This document shows positions 18,194 to 27,219 of a stretch of DNA of 64,000 nt, one piece after another. The stretch covers positions 310,001 to 374,000 of the forward strand of contig CAZNWJ010000003.1 of NCBI GenBank assembly GCA_964576925.1. The letters are read 5' to 3'. The notes under the pieces were generated by a model, which was given only the letters and a program-made list of their open reading frames with translations, made no database searches and was not told the DNA's origin. A program made the position numbers and the translations under genes. Every line of letters starts with the position of its first letter. Position 1 is the stretch's first letter. The stretch is from JADJGC01 sp964576925. Its GTDB lineage: Bacteria; Zixibacteria; MSB-5A5; CAIYYT01.

Positions 18194-19771
18194 TTGACGA
18201 AAGATGACGAGATTGCAAAACTGCGAGCTGCAATCGATGAACTGTCGAGTATCAATCACACCCTTGATCGCGTTTGCCACCTGCGCGAAACCAGCCAGAT
18301 CCTCTCGGTCCTGATCGACGAGTTGATTTCCTTATCCGGCTCCCACGAAGGCGTAATCAGCCTGATTTCCTCCGAGCAGAAAGCTGAGACCACGACCGTG
18401 ATCCGAAAGCGGACCCACGAAGCTGCCGGCATTCCTTTCCATGTTCACAGCCAGTTGAGTGGATGGGTTCTGGCAAACTCGGCCACGCTCAAGATCGATG
18501 ATCTCGATCACGACGATCGCTTCCGGCAACTCTCGTCGCAGGACGGACGATTCAAAGCCGTACTGTGTATCCCCCTGATAGTACGTGGGGCGATTCTCGG
18601 GCTGGCGACCTTGGTGAAATCGGCTCCCGCAGGTCCGTTCAGCGACCGCGAGGCGCGCGTTGCCGGAATCGCTGCCGCACAGTCGGCGCAGATTCTCCAC
18701 AGTGCAATCCTGCTCCAGGAATTGGCGCAGAAAAACGAGCTCCTCGCCATCTCGCAGCGTGCTCTCCGGGAAGAAAATGCGCGTCTGAAGACTAAGTTTG
18801 GTGTTGGTGCCAGCTTTGAAAACATCATCGGTAAATCGACTGCCATGAGAACGATATTGGAGACGGCGGCCAAAGTAGCCAAGAACGATGTTCCGCTCCT
18901 GATTACCGGCGAAACCGGAACCGGCAAGGAGTTGCTCGCCCGCGCCATTCATTCAAGCGGCCCGCGCCGCCAGAACAACTTCGTCGTCAAGAATTGCGGT
19001 TTGAAGACCGAGACTCTCCTCGAGGCCGAGCTTTTCGGTTATGTTAAAGGGGCATTCACCGGCGCAGAAACCGACAAACCGGGACTCTTCCAGGAAGCGG
19101 ACAACGGCACAATCTTCCTCGACGAAGTGGGCGAAGCCCCGCCCTCGACTCAGGTCGCGCTCCTGCGAGTGCTGGAAAGCGGCGAGGTGCGAGCAGTGGG
19201 CGCTTCGCGCTCGCTGCAGGTCAATGTCCGCATAATTTCTGCTACAAACCGCGACCTGAAAAACGCCATCAAGGACGGCAGCTTTCGCGAAGACCTCTAC
19301 TACCGGCTCAATGGCGTGACAATCGAACTGCCGCCGCTGCGAATGCGCCGCGAAGACATCCCTCTTCTGATCGATAATGCGCTAAAACGTCTCAAGTCTC
19401 AGTTCGGTAACGAAGATCTCGCTATCGCACCCGATGCTATGGAAAGACTCTGTCAGTACTCCTGGCCGGGAAACATCCGCCAATTGCAGCACGAAATCCA
19501 GCGCGCCGCCATGCTGGCCGACGATGAGTCTCAGATTACGTTTCAAGATTTTTCGCCCGAAGTCAAATCAGCGCTCAGCGATGCCGCCGAGTCTTCGCCA
19601 GGTATCCTCCGTCAGGCCGTGGATAAATTGGAGGCCGACCTGATCCGCAAAACTCTCGACGAGAATCGCGGCAATATCTTGCAGACTTCGAAGGTATTGG
19701 GGCTAACACGAAAGGGTCTCAGGGAGAAGATGCTGCGCCTCGGCCTCAAGGCCGATGACTACAGGCAATAG
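18194..19771 (+). CDS. GAF-domain sigma-54-dependent transcriptional activator
   Basis: This 525-residue enhancer-binding protein has an N-terminal GAF sensor (about 25-180), a short coiled coil, a central AAA+ domain and a C-terminal Fis-type helix-turn-helix (about 480-520). In the AAA+ domain I see Walker A GETGTGKE (239-246), the sigma-54 contact loop GAFTGA (286-291) and Walker B IFLDEVGE (from 307). The intact GAFTGA loop argues that it activates sigma-54 RNA polymerase by ATP hydrolysis. The start is TTG with GGAGG at 18184-18188. No receiver domain is present, so the GAF domain or a partner such as the neighbouring kinase is the likely signal input. A matching promoter lies at 22672-22687. 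Confidence 0.93.
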   Translation: MTKDDEIAKLRAAIDELSSINHTLDRVCHLRETSQILSVLIDELISLSGSHEGVISLISSEQKAETTTVIRKRTHEAAGIPFHVHSQLSGWVLANSATLKIDDLDHDDRFRQLSSQDGRFKAVLCIPLIVRGAILGLATLVKSAPAGPFSDREARVAGIAAAQSAQILHSAILLQELAQKNELLAISQRALREENARLKTKFGVGASFENIIGKSTAMRTILETAAKVAKNDVPLLITGETGTGKELLARAIHSSGPRRQNNFVVKNCGLKTETLLEAELFGYVKGAFTGAETDKPGLFQEADNGTIFLDEVGEAPPSTQVALLRVLESGEVRAVGASRSLQVNVRIISATNRDLKNAIKDGSFREDLYYRLNGVTIELPPLRMRREDIPLLIDNALKRLKSQFGNEDLAIAPDAMERLCQYSWPGNIRQLQHEIQRAAMLADDESQITFQDFSPEVKSALSDAAESSPGILRQAVDKLEADLIRKTLDENRGNILQTSKVLGLTRKGLREKMLRLGLKADDYRQ

Positions 19772-19810
19772 GGAAGCGGGCCATGCTTCTCCACGAGTGA
19801 TGCTCGGGTT

Positions 19811-22417
19811 TCAACTCTTTTCACTCGTTTGCGCAACCAGCTTCTGAAATCGCGGTTCGTTATGAAGCGGCTTCCAGAGTGGATCAAGCTTCAAGTACGG
19901 CACGGAGACAAACCCCGGAATCTGCAACAGCGTCTCCAATTGATTGATTGCCTCATTGTGCATTCCGAAGATCACCATTGATTCTGCCAGATTGACTATC
20001 CAAAACGGAGCGTCAAACGCGTCGGTAGCTGTTGGGATTAGCTCCATCGCGCGAATCCCATGCGCGAGCGCCGAATCGGGCTGCCGCAATCCGGCGTATG
20101 CGAGCCCCAGGTAGCTGTGAAGTCGTGCGTCTTCGGGGCGGCCGGAAATCTCGGGCAAGATGAGTCGCAACGCCGTGTCGGCGTAGGCGCGCTCCTGCTT
20201 CTCTTCGCCCAGGAGTCGATGGAACTGTGCGCGCTGCAGGTAATACGCGATCGTATCAGGGCCAAGCTCGATGCAGCTCTGGAGGCGGCGCAAGTCAGCC
20301 TCGATCACTCGGTGCAGCCACCAGCAGTATTTGCTCTGCGACAACTGCGCCTGCGGCGGCGCCGCGCTGATCAGCATCCGTGATCTCGCTGTGTCGCCTT
20401 CCGCCAGAATTGGCAACCAGGCCTTGTAGACATACGGCAACGCCCAGTCCGGCGCCAGCGTGATCGTTCGATCCATAAACTGCTCTGATTGTGCATACTC
20501 GCGCATCATACCCAGGGTCAGCCCGACGTCAAAGGCCTTGAGATGCGAGCGGGGATCGAGTCGGAGGGCGTGCCGGAAATTCCTGGCGGCCTCAGCAAAG
20601 TTGCCCAATCTGCGCTGTACCGCTGCGATGGCATTGTAGCCGTCCGCGTTATTGGGGTCTACCTGCAGTGCCGAATCAAACTGCGCCAGGGCCGCCGCAT
20701 AATCCAGGTTGCAGTGGTAATGGTAGTACCCCAAAGCCAGGCGGCCTTCCACCAAATCGGATCGCAGCTCCAGTGCGTGCCGGGCTGCCGACTCGGCCTT
20801 GAGGCATCTTCGCGGATCACGATCGAAATACTCCCAGTACATGCTCGAATTGCCGCGCGACAGCATCGCGTAAGCAGCGGCAAACCCGCTGTCGAGGCCG
20901 ATCGCGCGCCCATACATGCTGATGGCGTTGCGGATATCGCCGACATCCCAACTGCGGTTAAAGTACTCATTGCCGCGCAGATAGAAATCGTAAGCGGTAA
21001 GATTTCCGGTCGGCGCCGCAAAGGAATCCTGTGGAGTTGTCGCCGTTACGAACAGCTTCAAAGTGCCCGCAACATCCCGCGCGATATCCGACTGAATCAG
21101 GAACACTTTGTCGCGCGTGCGCTCGTACGATTCCCCCCAGATCGAAATGTCTTCGGCCGCGCGAATCAAATTGACATTGACCTTCAGCCGGTTCGGTTCG
21201 ACAGATTTGTCCCAGAAGACCGTCCCTTGTATGAGATACGCGACGTCGAGGTCGGAGCCGATCTCCGGAGCTCGAAGTTCGCTGTCGCGATAGAGCATCG
21301 AACTGGAACGGGAGATCACACGCAGCCGCTCGATGCGCGAGAGATTCGTGATGATCTCTGCCGTCATCCCATCCGCGAAGTACTGGTCCTCTTTGTCGCC
21401 GAGATTCTCGAAAGGCAACACGGCAATCGACGCGACTGGTTCACTTTTCTCGCTCGGCCGTTCGGTCCCCGACCACCACGTGAACACGACAATCAACGCA
21501 ATCACCACCATGCCGGCCGCCTTGTAAATCGCGCTATAGCCTTTTTCGCCGCGCCGGGGCTTTCCGTCGCGTCTCCCGAACGCTGACTCCAACTCCTGCA
21601 GCAGGGAATCTGCGCTCTCGAACCGCCGCGCTGCGTCCTTCTGCAACAGGCGCATCACGATGCCGGACAACTCCGGCGGTGTGTCCTTGCGAACTTGTTC
21701 CGGAACCGGCGGGTCTACATTCACAACGGCATAGGTTATCGCTGCTTCATACTCGCCCTCAAACGGAAGCTTTCCGGTCAGCAGTTCATAGCAGATGACT
21801 CCGAGCGAAAACAAGTCGGATGCCGGCCCGATTTCGCCGCCCGTGATCTGTTCCGGTGACATGTAAGCCATCGACCCCGACAATGTCCCGGCCTCGGAGA
21901 TCCTGGCTACCTCATGCGACCGTGCCAGGCCAAAATCAAGGATCTTCACCCGTCCCGTGGATGTCAGCACGATGTTTGATGACTTCAAATCTCGGTGCGT
22001 CAGCCCTTTCCGGTGTACTTCCGCCAGCCCTGTCGTTATCTCGCGCAAAATGAACTCAAGTTGTTCTAATGGCACAGGCTGGTCTTCCGCAACTTCCTGA
22101 AGCGTCTTGCCGGCGATGTACTCCATCACGAAGTAGGGTCTGCCGTCAAATTCGCCGACTTCGTGAACGGTTACGATATTGGGGTGATTAATTGAAGCGG
22201 CGATTTCCGCCTCGGTCGCGAAGCGTTTGCCCAGGGCGGGGTCCGACGTCAGCGACTCCCGCAAAAACTTGACGGCGACCTCTCGGCCTAGCTTGAGATC
22301 ACGGGCCAGAAACACCTCGCCCATCCCCCCCGCGCCGAGAAATTCGACTATCTCGTAGTGGGCGAATCGAGTACCGCTTTGAAGTGACCGCGTTCTTCCG
22401 TCAGAACCGCTGCCCAT
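19811..22417 (-). CDS. Transmembrane Ser/Thr kinase with TolB-like and TPR regions
   Basis: The 868-residue protein starts with a Hanks-type kinase domain: glycine loop GAGGMGEVF, Lys50, HRDLKSSN, DFG as DFGLARS, and APE-like SPEQITG. After a proline- and Lys-rich stretch comes one membrane helix (GMVVIALIVVFTWW). A TolB/CadC-associated domain follows (SIAVLPFENLGDKEDQYFADG through GESYERTRDKVFLIQSDIA), then several TPRs to the C-terminus. This kinase-TolB-TPR layout is known from Acidobacteria and related groups. It is convergent with the sigma-54 activator gene (39-bp gap) and diverges from the lipid operon, suggesting one regulatory locus. Substrates are unknown. Confidence 0.9.
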   Translation of the reverse strand: MGSGSDGRTRSLQSGTRFAHYEIVEFLGAGGMGEVFLARDLKLGREVAVKFLRESLTSDPALGKRFATEAEIAASINHPNIVTVHEVGEFDGRPYFVMEYIAGKTLQEVAEDQPVPLEQLEFILREITTGLAEVHRKGLTHRDLKSSNIVLTSTGRVKILDFGLARSHEVARISEAGTLSGSMAYMSPEQITGGEIGPASDLFSLGVICYELLTGKLPFEGEYEAAITYAVVNVDPPVPEQVRKDTPPELSGIVMRLLQKDAARRFESADSLLQELESAFGRRDGKPRRGEKGYSAIYKAAGMVVIALIVVFTWWSGTERPSEKSEPVASIAVLPFENLGDKEDQYFADGMTAEIITNLSRIERLRVISRSSSMLYRDSELRAPEIGSDLDVAYLIQGTVFWDKSVEPNRLKVNVNLIRAAEDISIWGESYERTRDKVFLIQSDIARDVAGTLKLFVTATTPQDSFAAPTGNLTAYDFYLRGNEYFNRSWDVGDIRNAISMYGRAIGLDSGFAAAYAMLSRGNSSMYWEYFDRDPRRCLKAESAARHALELRSDLVEGRLALGYYHYHCNLDYAAALAQFDSALQVDPNNADGYNAIAAVQRRLGNFAEAARNFRHALRLDPRSHLKAFDVGLTLGMMREYAQSEQFMDRTITLAPDWALPYVYKAWLPILAEGDTARSRMLISAAPPQAQLSQSKYCWWLHRVIEADLRRLQSCIELGPDTIAYYLQRAQFHRLLGEEKQERAYADTALRLILPEISGRPEDARLHSYLGLAYAGLRQPDSALAHGIRAMELIPTATDAFDAPFWIVNLAESMVIFGMHNEAINQLETLLQIPGFVSVPYLKLDPLWKPLHNEPRFQKLVAQTSEKS

Positions 22418-22671
22418 TTTGTCTCCGCAATCGTCAGAGCGCCATCGTCACGGCGATCTCTTCCTCGAAGGATTTTACTGTTAGCCACTAAAAATACCAA
22501 CGCCTGCCTACGGTGACAAACTAAAAAATGACAGCGGCGCTCCCCACTGGTTACTGCGGTTTTTCCCTGGATACCAACTACCTGACAGAGAGGACCTTTT
22601 CAACACGAGTGCCGCTCGATACCGGGTGTAATTCGTTTTGACGCATGCGACTCTGACTCTTGCAGGGCAAA

Positions 22672-22687
22672 CGGCACGGCTGTTGCT
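22672..22687 (+). promoter_or_regulatory. Candidate sigma-54 promoter of the lipid operon
   Basis: CGGCACGGCTGTTGCT matches the sigma-54 consensus TGGCACG-N4-TTGCW at every defined position but the first. The invariant GG (22673-22674) and GC (22685-22686) are separated by the required 10 bp. The expected start is near 22698, just ahead of the AGGAGG ribosome-binding site and GTG 22715. The rest of the 297-bp divergent gap shows no gene. Confidence 0.7.
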
Positions 22688-22714
22688 CTCAGCCTGAGTG
22701 AATCAGGAGGTAAC

Positions 22715-23869
22715 GTGAGTCCGCAAAGCGCGAAAGCAACAGTGCTCATCACCGGCGCAACCGGCAATATCGGCGCCCGTCTGGTCGCGGAGATTCTTGC
22801 GGGCATCCCGGAAGCCGCAGTTATTGCGATCGTGCGGGCGAACTCCCAACCAGAGGCCGAGGATCGCCTCCGACGCGCCGTGCGAATATTCATTCCGGCT
22901 CATCATCTCGAGGCTCACGGCCATCGTCTCAGGGTCATCCCCGGTGATATTACCCGCGAGCGATTCGGATTCGCCATCGGCGAATATGCCCAACTTGCCG
23001 ACGAAGTGACCCATATTGTGCACGCGGCCGCCGCAACCAAATTCCAGCTCTCGGTTGCCGACGCAGAGCGAGTTAACTGTCGGGGCACATTCGAAGTGGC
23101 AGCATTCGCGCACAAAGCCTCGTTCAAAAACCTGCTGCGGCTGAGTTACATAAGTACAGCCTACACTTGTGGCACGCGCGGTGGATTCATCCGTGAGGAG
23201 GCACACTGCGCGCGCCCCGAGTTTTGCAATGCCTACGAGCAAAGCAAGTGGGAGGCCGAGCAATATCTCGTTGAACGGGCTGGCGAGATTCCAGCGATTA
23301 TTCTGCGCCCATCGATCGTGGTCGGCGACTCCGCAACCGGAGCAATTCTGAATTTCAACGTCCTCTATCAACCTCTCCGCATGCTGTTGCACGGCATCGT
23401 CAGAGAATTGCCGTGCGCTCCCGAAGCACTTCTCGACATCGTGCCGCTCGACTTCGTGGCTCGCGCGATTACCGAAGTGACTCTGCTGCGCCCGGCGCTC
23501 CCGGGTACTGTCTTGCACATCGCCGCGGGCTGCGATCGGCAAACCCCCGTTGGCGAAATCGTCTCGTCATTCTTTGACTGTGCTCGCAGTCACTGCGCCT
23601 GTTCCGGCGCTCCAGTCGTCAGCTACAAACCGCGGACATTGAACTGCGCGGACGCGAACTGCGGCGAAGCACAATCCAAAGGCGTCGTAAACCCCATCGA
23701 CGCCTTTGCCCCGTACCTGCAAATCACCCATCGCTTCGACACCGCCCGCTTGCGCGATCACTTGCGCGGGATAGGGATTACCGTGCCGACGTTTGCAAGC
23801 TATGCCGACCGGATTTTCAAGTATTGTTTCGACTGCCGTTGGGGCAAGGCGCTGCGTGAGGCCGCGTGA
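22715..23869 (+). CDS. NAD(P)-dependent reductase of the extended SDR / thioester-reductase type
   Basis: The 384-residue protein has a Rossmann dinucleotide loop TGATGNIGARL, the VHAAAATKF strand, SYISTAYTCG and the YxxxK pair in NAYEQSKWEAEQ, then ILRPSIVVGDSATG. This is the NAD-binding-4 pattern of fatty-acyl-CoA reductases and thioester-reductase domains, although simple sugar or steroid epimerases share parts of it. It begins with GTG after AGGAGG (22705-22710) and opens a five- or six-gene run of lipid enzymes. A role in reducing an acyl thioester or modifying a lipid head group is inferred from context. Confidence 0.8.
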   Translation: MSPQSAKATVLITGATGNIGARLVAEILAGIPEAAVIAIVRANSQPEAEDRLRRAVRIFIPAHHLEAHGHRLRVIPGDITRERFGFAIGEYAQLADEVTHIVHAAAATKFQLSVADAERVNCRGTFEVAAFAHKASFKNLLRLSYISTAYTCGTRGGFIREEAHCARPEFCNAYEQSKWEAEQYLVERAGEIPAIILRPSIVVGDSATGAILNFNVLYQPLRMLLHGIVRELPCAPEALLDIVPLDFVARAITEVTLLRPALPGTVLHIAAGCDRQTPVGEIVSSFFDCARSHCACSGAPVVSYKPRTLNCADANCGEAQSKGVVNPIDAFAPYLQITHRFDTARLRDHLRGIGITVPTFASYADRIFKYCFDCRWGKALREAA

Positions 23870-23878
23870 GGTGATCCC

Positions 23879-24814
23879 ATGAAGACTCAATTCTTGATCA
23901 ACCGCAAATGCATTGGCGCCCGACTTGACGAGTTGTTGTGCCTCATAAACGCCGAATTCGTCAGCAGCGAGATTCAGATATCCGTGTGCGATCATCGTTC
24001 GGCAACCGTTGCTCTCGCAGCAGCCGCGGCTGCCGACGGCTCAGAGACTGTGGTGGCGGTCGGTGGCGACGGCACTGTCAATGCCGCGCTCAACGGCATC
24101 GCCGGATCAACTACTCGACTCGGGATCATCCCCGTCGGAACTGCCAATGACCTCGCGCACCAGCTCGGTGTGCCCGCCGATCTCAAGGATGCACTCGTTC
24201 TGATCAAATCCGGTACGACGTGTGTTCTTGACGCCATCCGGGTTAACGGCTGCTATTACCTGACCGTCGGCGGGCTCTTGCTGCCTGCCGATGTTGCCAA
24301 CACCGCTGATCGTTTGCGTCACGGCGCCATTCTTGGGAAGCTGGCGTCGCGCGCCGTAGGAGCGCACCTCTATTCACTGGCGTTGCTTCTGACCTACCGC
24401 CGCAGTACGCGCCGCAGCAGGCGCATCGCGATCGCGACGAACGGTTGTTCGCAGCAATTTGACACCTACTCTGTCATCGTCGCCAATCAACCCCGCACCG
24501 GTCGAGATTTTGAAGTCTGCCCGTCGGCGCGCGCAAACGACGGGATCGCCGATTTCTTCCTGATCACCAACCACTGCTCACGGGCGGACCTGCGACGCAC
24601 GATTCTGGCCACCCGAAACGGCTCGCATACTGCCAACGCCAACGTGGTGTTGCTGCGCGATCGCGCGGCTCGCATTTCGTGCGCCGAGCCCCTCGAATTC
24701 TTCGGCGACGGCGAGACCCTGCTCTTCGATCGCGAATTTGCCATCGACGTCTGTCCGGGAGCGGTCCGCATCATCGCTCCGGCATCGGCTGAAAGGAGTA
24801 ACGATGTTCGCTAA
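23879..24814 (+). CDS. Diacylglycerol kinase-like lipid kinase
   Basis: The 311-residue protein has the DAGK catalytic signature VVAVGGDGTVNAALNGI and the companion segment LGIIPVGTANDLAHQLGVP (family GTxNDxA), with a C-terminal beta-sandwich ending ECxFFGDGET-like (EFFGDGETLLFD). The family includes DgkB, YegS and sphingosine-kinase-like enzymes that phosphorylate diacylglycerol or related lipids with ATP. GAGGTGAT precedes the ATG. It overlaps the next start by 11 bp, so products would be handed on in the same pathway. The exact lipid is unknown. Confidence 0.88.
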   Translation: MKTQFLINRKCIGARLDELLCLINAEFVSSEIQISVCDHRSATVALAAAAAADGSETVVAVGGDGTVNAALNGIAGSTTRLGIIPVGTANDLAHQLGVPADLKDALVLIKSGTTCVLDAIRVNGCYYLTVGGLLLPADVANTADRLRHGAILGKLASRAVGAHLYSLALLLTYRRSTRRSRRIAIATNGCSQQFDTYSVIVANQPRTGRDFEVCPSARANDGIADFFLITNHCSRADLRRTILATRNGSHTANANVVLLRDRAARISCAEPLEFFGDGETLLFDREFAIDVCPGAVRIIAPASAERSNDVR

Positions 24815-25544
24815 GCTGTCCCTCTACGTCGCCTGCCTTTTTGGTGCGGGTGCCCTCTTGATGTTGGCCGGTCACATGCGCCGCCGTGCGACACGCCCGC
24901 AACGGCAGCAGGATTGGACAAAGTTCGGCGCGTTTCTCGTCATCGTCACCACCATGCTCTTGCTGGGCGCATGGAGTCGCAGCGCGCTCGCAATCTTGCT
25001 GGCGCTCATTGCGGTCTTCGGGGCCGCCGAACTTGTTTCGCACCTGTCGCTCCCGTGGCCGCAGTCGCTGCAACGGCAGATCCTGTTGACGCTGGCCTTG
25101 ATGGCGGCCTTATCACACCTCTTGATCCCGTTCAACGAACGCTGGTTTGGGACGGCCGCCTTCGTCATGCTCCTTGTCGCCATTACCGACAGCTTCTCGC
25201 AACTCTGGGGCAAACTACTGGGACGCCGCCATCCCTTCCCGCACCTCAGTCCGGGGAAGACCCTGGCAGGACTGCTCCTGGGCATTATGTCGGCGGTGGT
25301 CGGAGCCTATGCGCTGCGCTGGCTGCTCGGGGATACGGCAGTGGGCAGAGCCGTTATCCTCGGGCTGACCACCGCAGTTGCGGCCGTCGCCGGCGATTTG
25401 TTGTTCTCGTTCATCAAGCGTCGGCTCGACATCAAGGACTTTTCCCAGTCAATCCCGGGCCACGGCGGACTGCTTGATCGTTTTGACAGCCTCGTCCTCG
25501 CGGCGCCGGCCTTCTACTGGACAAGCAATTTCATTCTGAGATAG
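24804..25544 (+). CDS. CdsA-like phosphatidate cytidylyltransferase
   Basis: CDP-diacylglycerol synthase converts phosphatidate and CTP to CDP-diacylglycerol. The 246-residue polytopic membrane protein carries the full family signature near its C-terminus: FIKRRLDIKDFSQSIPGHGG followed by LLDRFD. ATG 24804 is chosen because AAAGGAG lies at 24792-24798; a longer upstream frame belongs to the lipid kinase overlap. Together with the kinase before it (making phosphatidate) and the transferase after it (using CDP-diacylglycerol), the order follows the chemistry. It may be an accessory copy beside a housekeeping cdsA elsewhere. Confidence 0.9.
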   Translation: MFAKLSLYVACLFGAGALLMLAGHMRRRATRPQRQQDWTKFGAFLVIVTTMLLLGAWSRSALAILLALIAVFGAAELVSHLSLPWPQSLQRQILLTLALMAALSHLLIPFNERWFGTAAFVMLLVAITDSFSQLWGKLLGRRHPFPHLSPGKTLAGLLLGIMSAVVGAYALRWLLGDTAVGRAVILGLTTAVAAVAGDLLFSFIKRRLDIKDFSQSIPGHGGLLDRFDSLVLAAPAFYWTSNFILR

Positions 25545-25556
25545 AGGAGTCACGAC

Positions 25557-26270
25557 ATGAATCGCTACTTGTATTATGCCCCGCATATCCTGACGCTGAT
25601 CGGCTTGGGCTTTGCCGCGCTCGCGATGCAGGCCCTGTTGCAGGACCACTTTGATGCCGCCGCCCGCTGGAGTCTTCTCGTCCTGCTCGTGGATCGTCTC
25701 GACGGCACTTTGGCGCGCAAACTCAGAGTGCGCGAGAAGTTCCCGCAGACCTCTGGTGAAGTCCTCGATATCATTACCGATCTCGTCGGCTTGACCTTCG
25801 TACCGATGATGCTCTTCTGGCGTGCCGGAGTGTTTGTTGACGGCGTCGGCGTCTATCTTGTTCCGCTGGCCGCCATGGCCGCTTCCTCAAAGTACTCCCG
25901 CAAAGAGAGCTTCTTGGCAAACGGCTATTCAGTCGGCGCGCCGCCGATTTTCATTTCAATCTTTGTATTCTACTTCCTGCAGTTGCCGCCCATCTTCGCC
26001 ACGCTGTACGCGGCAACACTTATCTTCCTGACCGTCGCGCCGGTTAAGTATCCGATCAATTGCCTCGTGACGACTCACTGGAAACCGGGCTACAAGAGTA
26101 TCATCAACTACCTGACCACGATCTTCTTCATCCCGGTCTTCGTGATGCTCGAGGATGCGCCCGCCGCCATCTACTGGATCATGCTTGGAGCCTTGCTGAT
26201 TCAACTGTTTGTCAACCCGGTCCTTCTGGCTGTCGGAGTGCTGAAGCCGGGCTTTAACCGTGAGTACTAA
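25557..26270 (+). CDS. CDP-alcohol phosphatidyltransferase, Pcs-like
   Basis: The 237-residue membrane protein has the CDP-alcohol transferase motif as DRLDGTLAR, then G and two metal-binding Asp in SGEVLDIITD. The spacer between the AR and G is 12 residues, longer than in PgsA and PssA, and the following LPxxSG-like stretch (here FPQTSG) resembles bacterial phosphatidylcholine synthase (Pcs). Late segments (FLTVAPVKYPIN) also resemble Pcs. It may join CDP-diacylglycerol to choline or another alcohol. The Pcs call is a pattern judgement; other head groups are possible. It sits 12 bp after the CdsA-like gene. Confidence 0.75.
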   Translation: MNRYLYYAPHILTLIGLGFAALAMQALLQDHFDAAARWSLLVLLVDRLDGTLARKLRVREKFPQTSGEVLDIITDLVGLTFVPMMLFWRAGVFVDGVGVYLVPLAAMAASSKYSRKESFLANGYSVGAPPIFISIFVFYFLQLPPIFATLYAATLIFLTVAPVKYPINCLVTTHWKPGYKSIINYLTTIFFIPVFVMLEDAPAAIYWIMLGALLIQLFVNPVLLAVGVLKPGFNREY

Positions 26271-26286
26271 CCGAAAGGAGATACCG

Positions 26287-27186
26287 ATGAAGGCCATCTA
26301 CAGCAGAACCGTAGAGAAATCGAGCGGATTTCTCTTTGCTCGCTGGTCGGCTGGCGCCAAAGCCTTCGAGCTGTCGCTACCGCGGAATCGGCGAGTGCTT
26401 GAGGACAAACTGGCTCCGTACTACGCGGGCGTCGCCGGCATGGAGATGGTTGCGATGATGCAGCGCATCAACCCCGCCGTGCGCCAGGGCATCGTTCTGA
26501 GGGCCCGCTACATGGATGACTATTCCCGTTCAGCGATCGCGGCCGGCTGCGAACAAGTGGTCTTGATCGGCGCCGGATACGATAGCCGCTACTGGCGTAT
26601 GCCTGAATTCCATCTCGTCGATATCTTTGAACTCGACTTGGACTCGACGCAAGTGATCAAGAAATCGCTTACGCGGCGTTTGTTCGGGCGCCTTCCCGCC
26701 AATGTCCGCTATATCACTGCGAATCTGGCTCAAGACTCGGTGCCGGAGAAGCTGACGGCCGCCGGACTTCAACGCGATAGAAAGACGCTCTACATCTGGG
26801 AAGGCGTGACCCTGTTTCTCAACGACGAAATCGTGGCCGAGACCCTCTCATGCTTTCGCGAACTGACGCCGAATTGCCGCGTAACTTTCGACTTCGTTCC
26901 GCCCGAGCTGATCGACGACGAGACCGACTACCAGGGGAATCGCCAGTTGATTTCTCTCTGCCGGTCCATCAACGAGCCGCTCACCTTTGCCGCCCGGCCG
27001 CTGGCTATGAAGCAGCTTCTTTGCGGTATCGGCTATCAAAACGTGGTCATCGTCAGCATGCGCGAAGCCAACCTTCTGTATTGCGGCTCCGCGCAGATCG
27101 AGGACAGCTACTTCTTTGCCACCGCCGAGTCGGGTCCGGTCGTGGAATCCGCGCTCGTGACAAGACCCCGCTCTGGAACTTCTTAG
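26287..27186 (+). CDS. Class I SAM-dependent methyltransferase (leucine carboxyl methyltransferase family)
   Basis: The 299-residue protein shows ARYMDDYSRSAIAAGCEQVV, followed by the SAM-binding IGAGYDSRYWRM, an acidic FELDLDSTQ ribose contact and YIWEGVTLFL. This is the pattern of the PPM1/Tcmp/TIGR00027 family, which methylates carboxylates and other small substrates. ATG 26287 is chosen because AAAGGAG lies at 26273-26279; the upstream in-frame GTG overlaps the Pcs-like gene. Its place at the end of the lipid genes suggests it methylates the lipid product or an intermediate. Confidence 0.82.
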   Translation: MKAIYSRTVEKSSGFLFARWSAGAKAFELSLPRNRRVLEDKLAPYYAGVAGMEMVAMMQRINPAVRQGIVLRARYMDDYSRSAIAAGCEQVVLIGAGYDSRYWRMPEFHLVDIFELDLDSTQVIKKSLTRRLFGRLPANVRYITANLAQDSVPEKLTAAGLQRDRKTLYIWEGVTLFLNDEIVAETLSCFRELTPNCRVTFDFVPPELIDDETDYQGNRQLISLCRSINEPLTFAARPLAMKQLLCGIGYQNVVIVSMREANLLYCGSAQIEDSYFFATAESGPVVESALVTRPRSGTS

Positions 27187-27219
27187 GCGCCCGGTGGGAC
27201 ATTCGTGAGAGGGAAGGTT

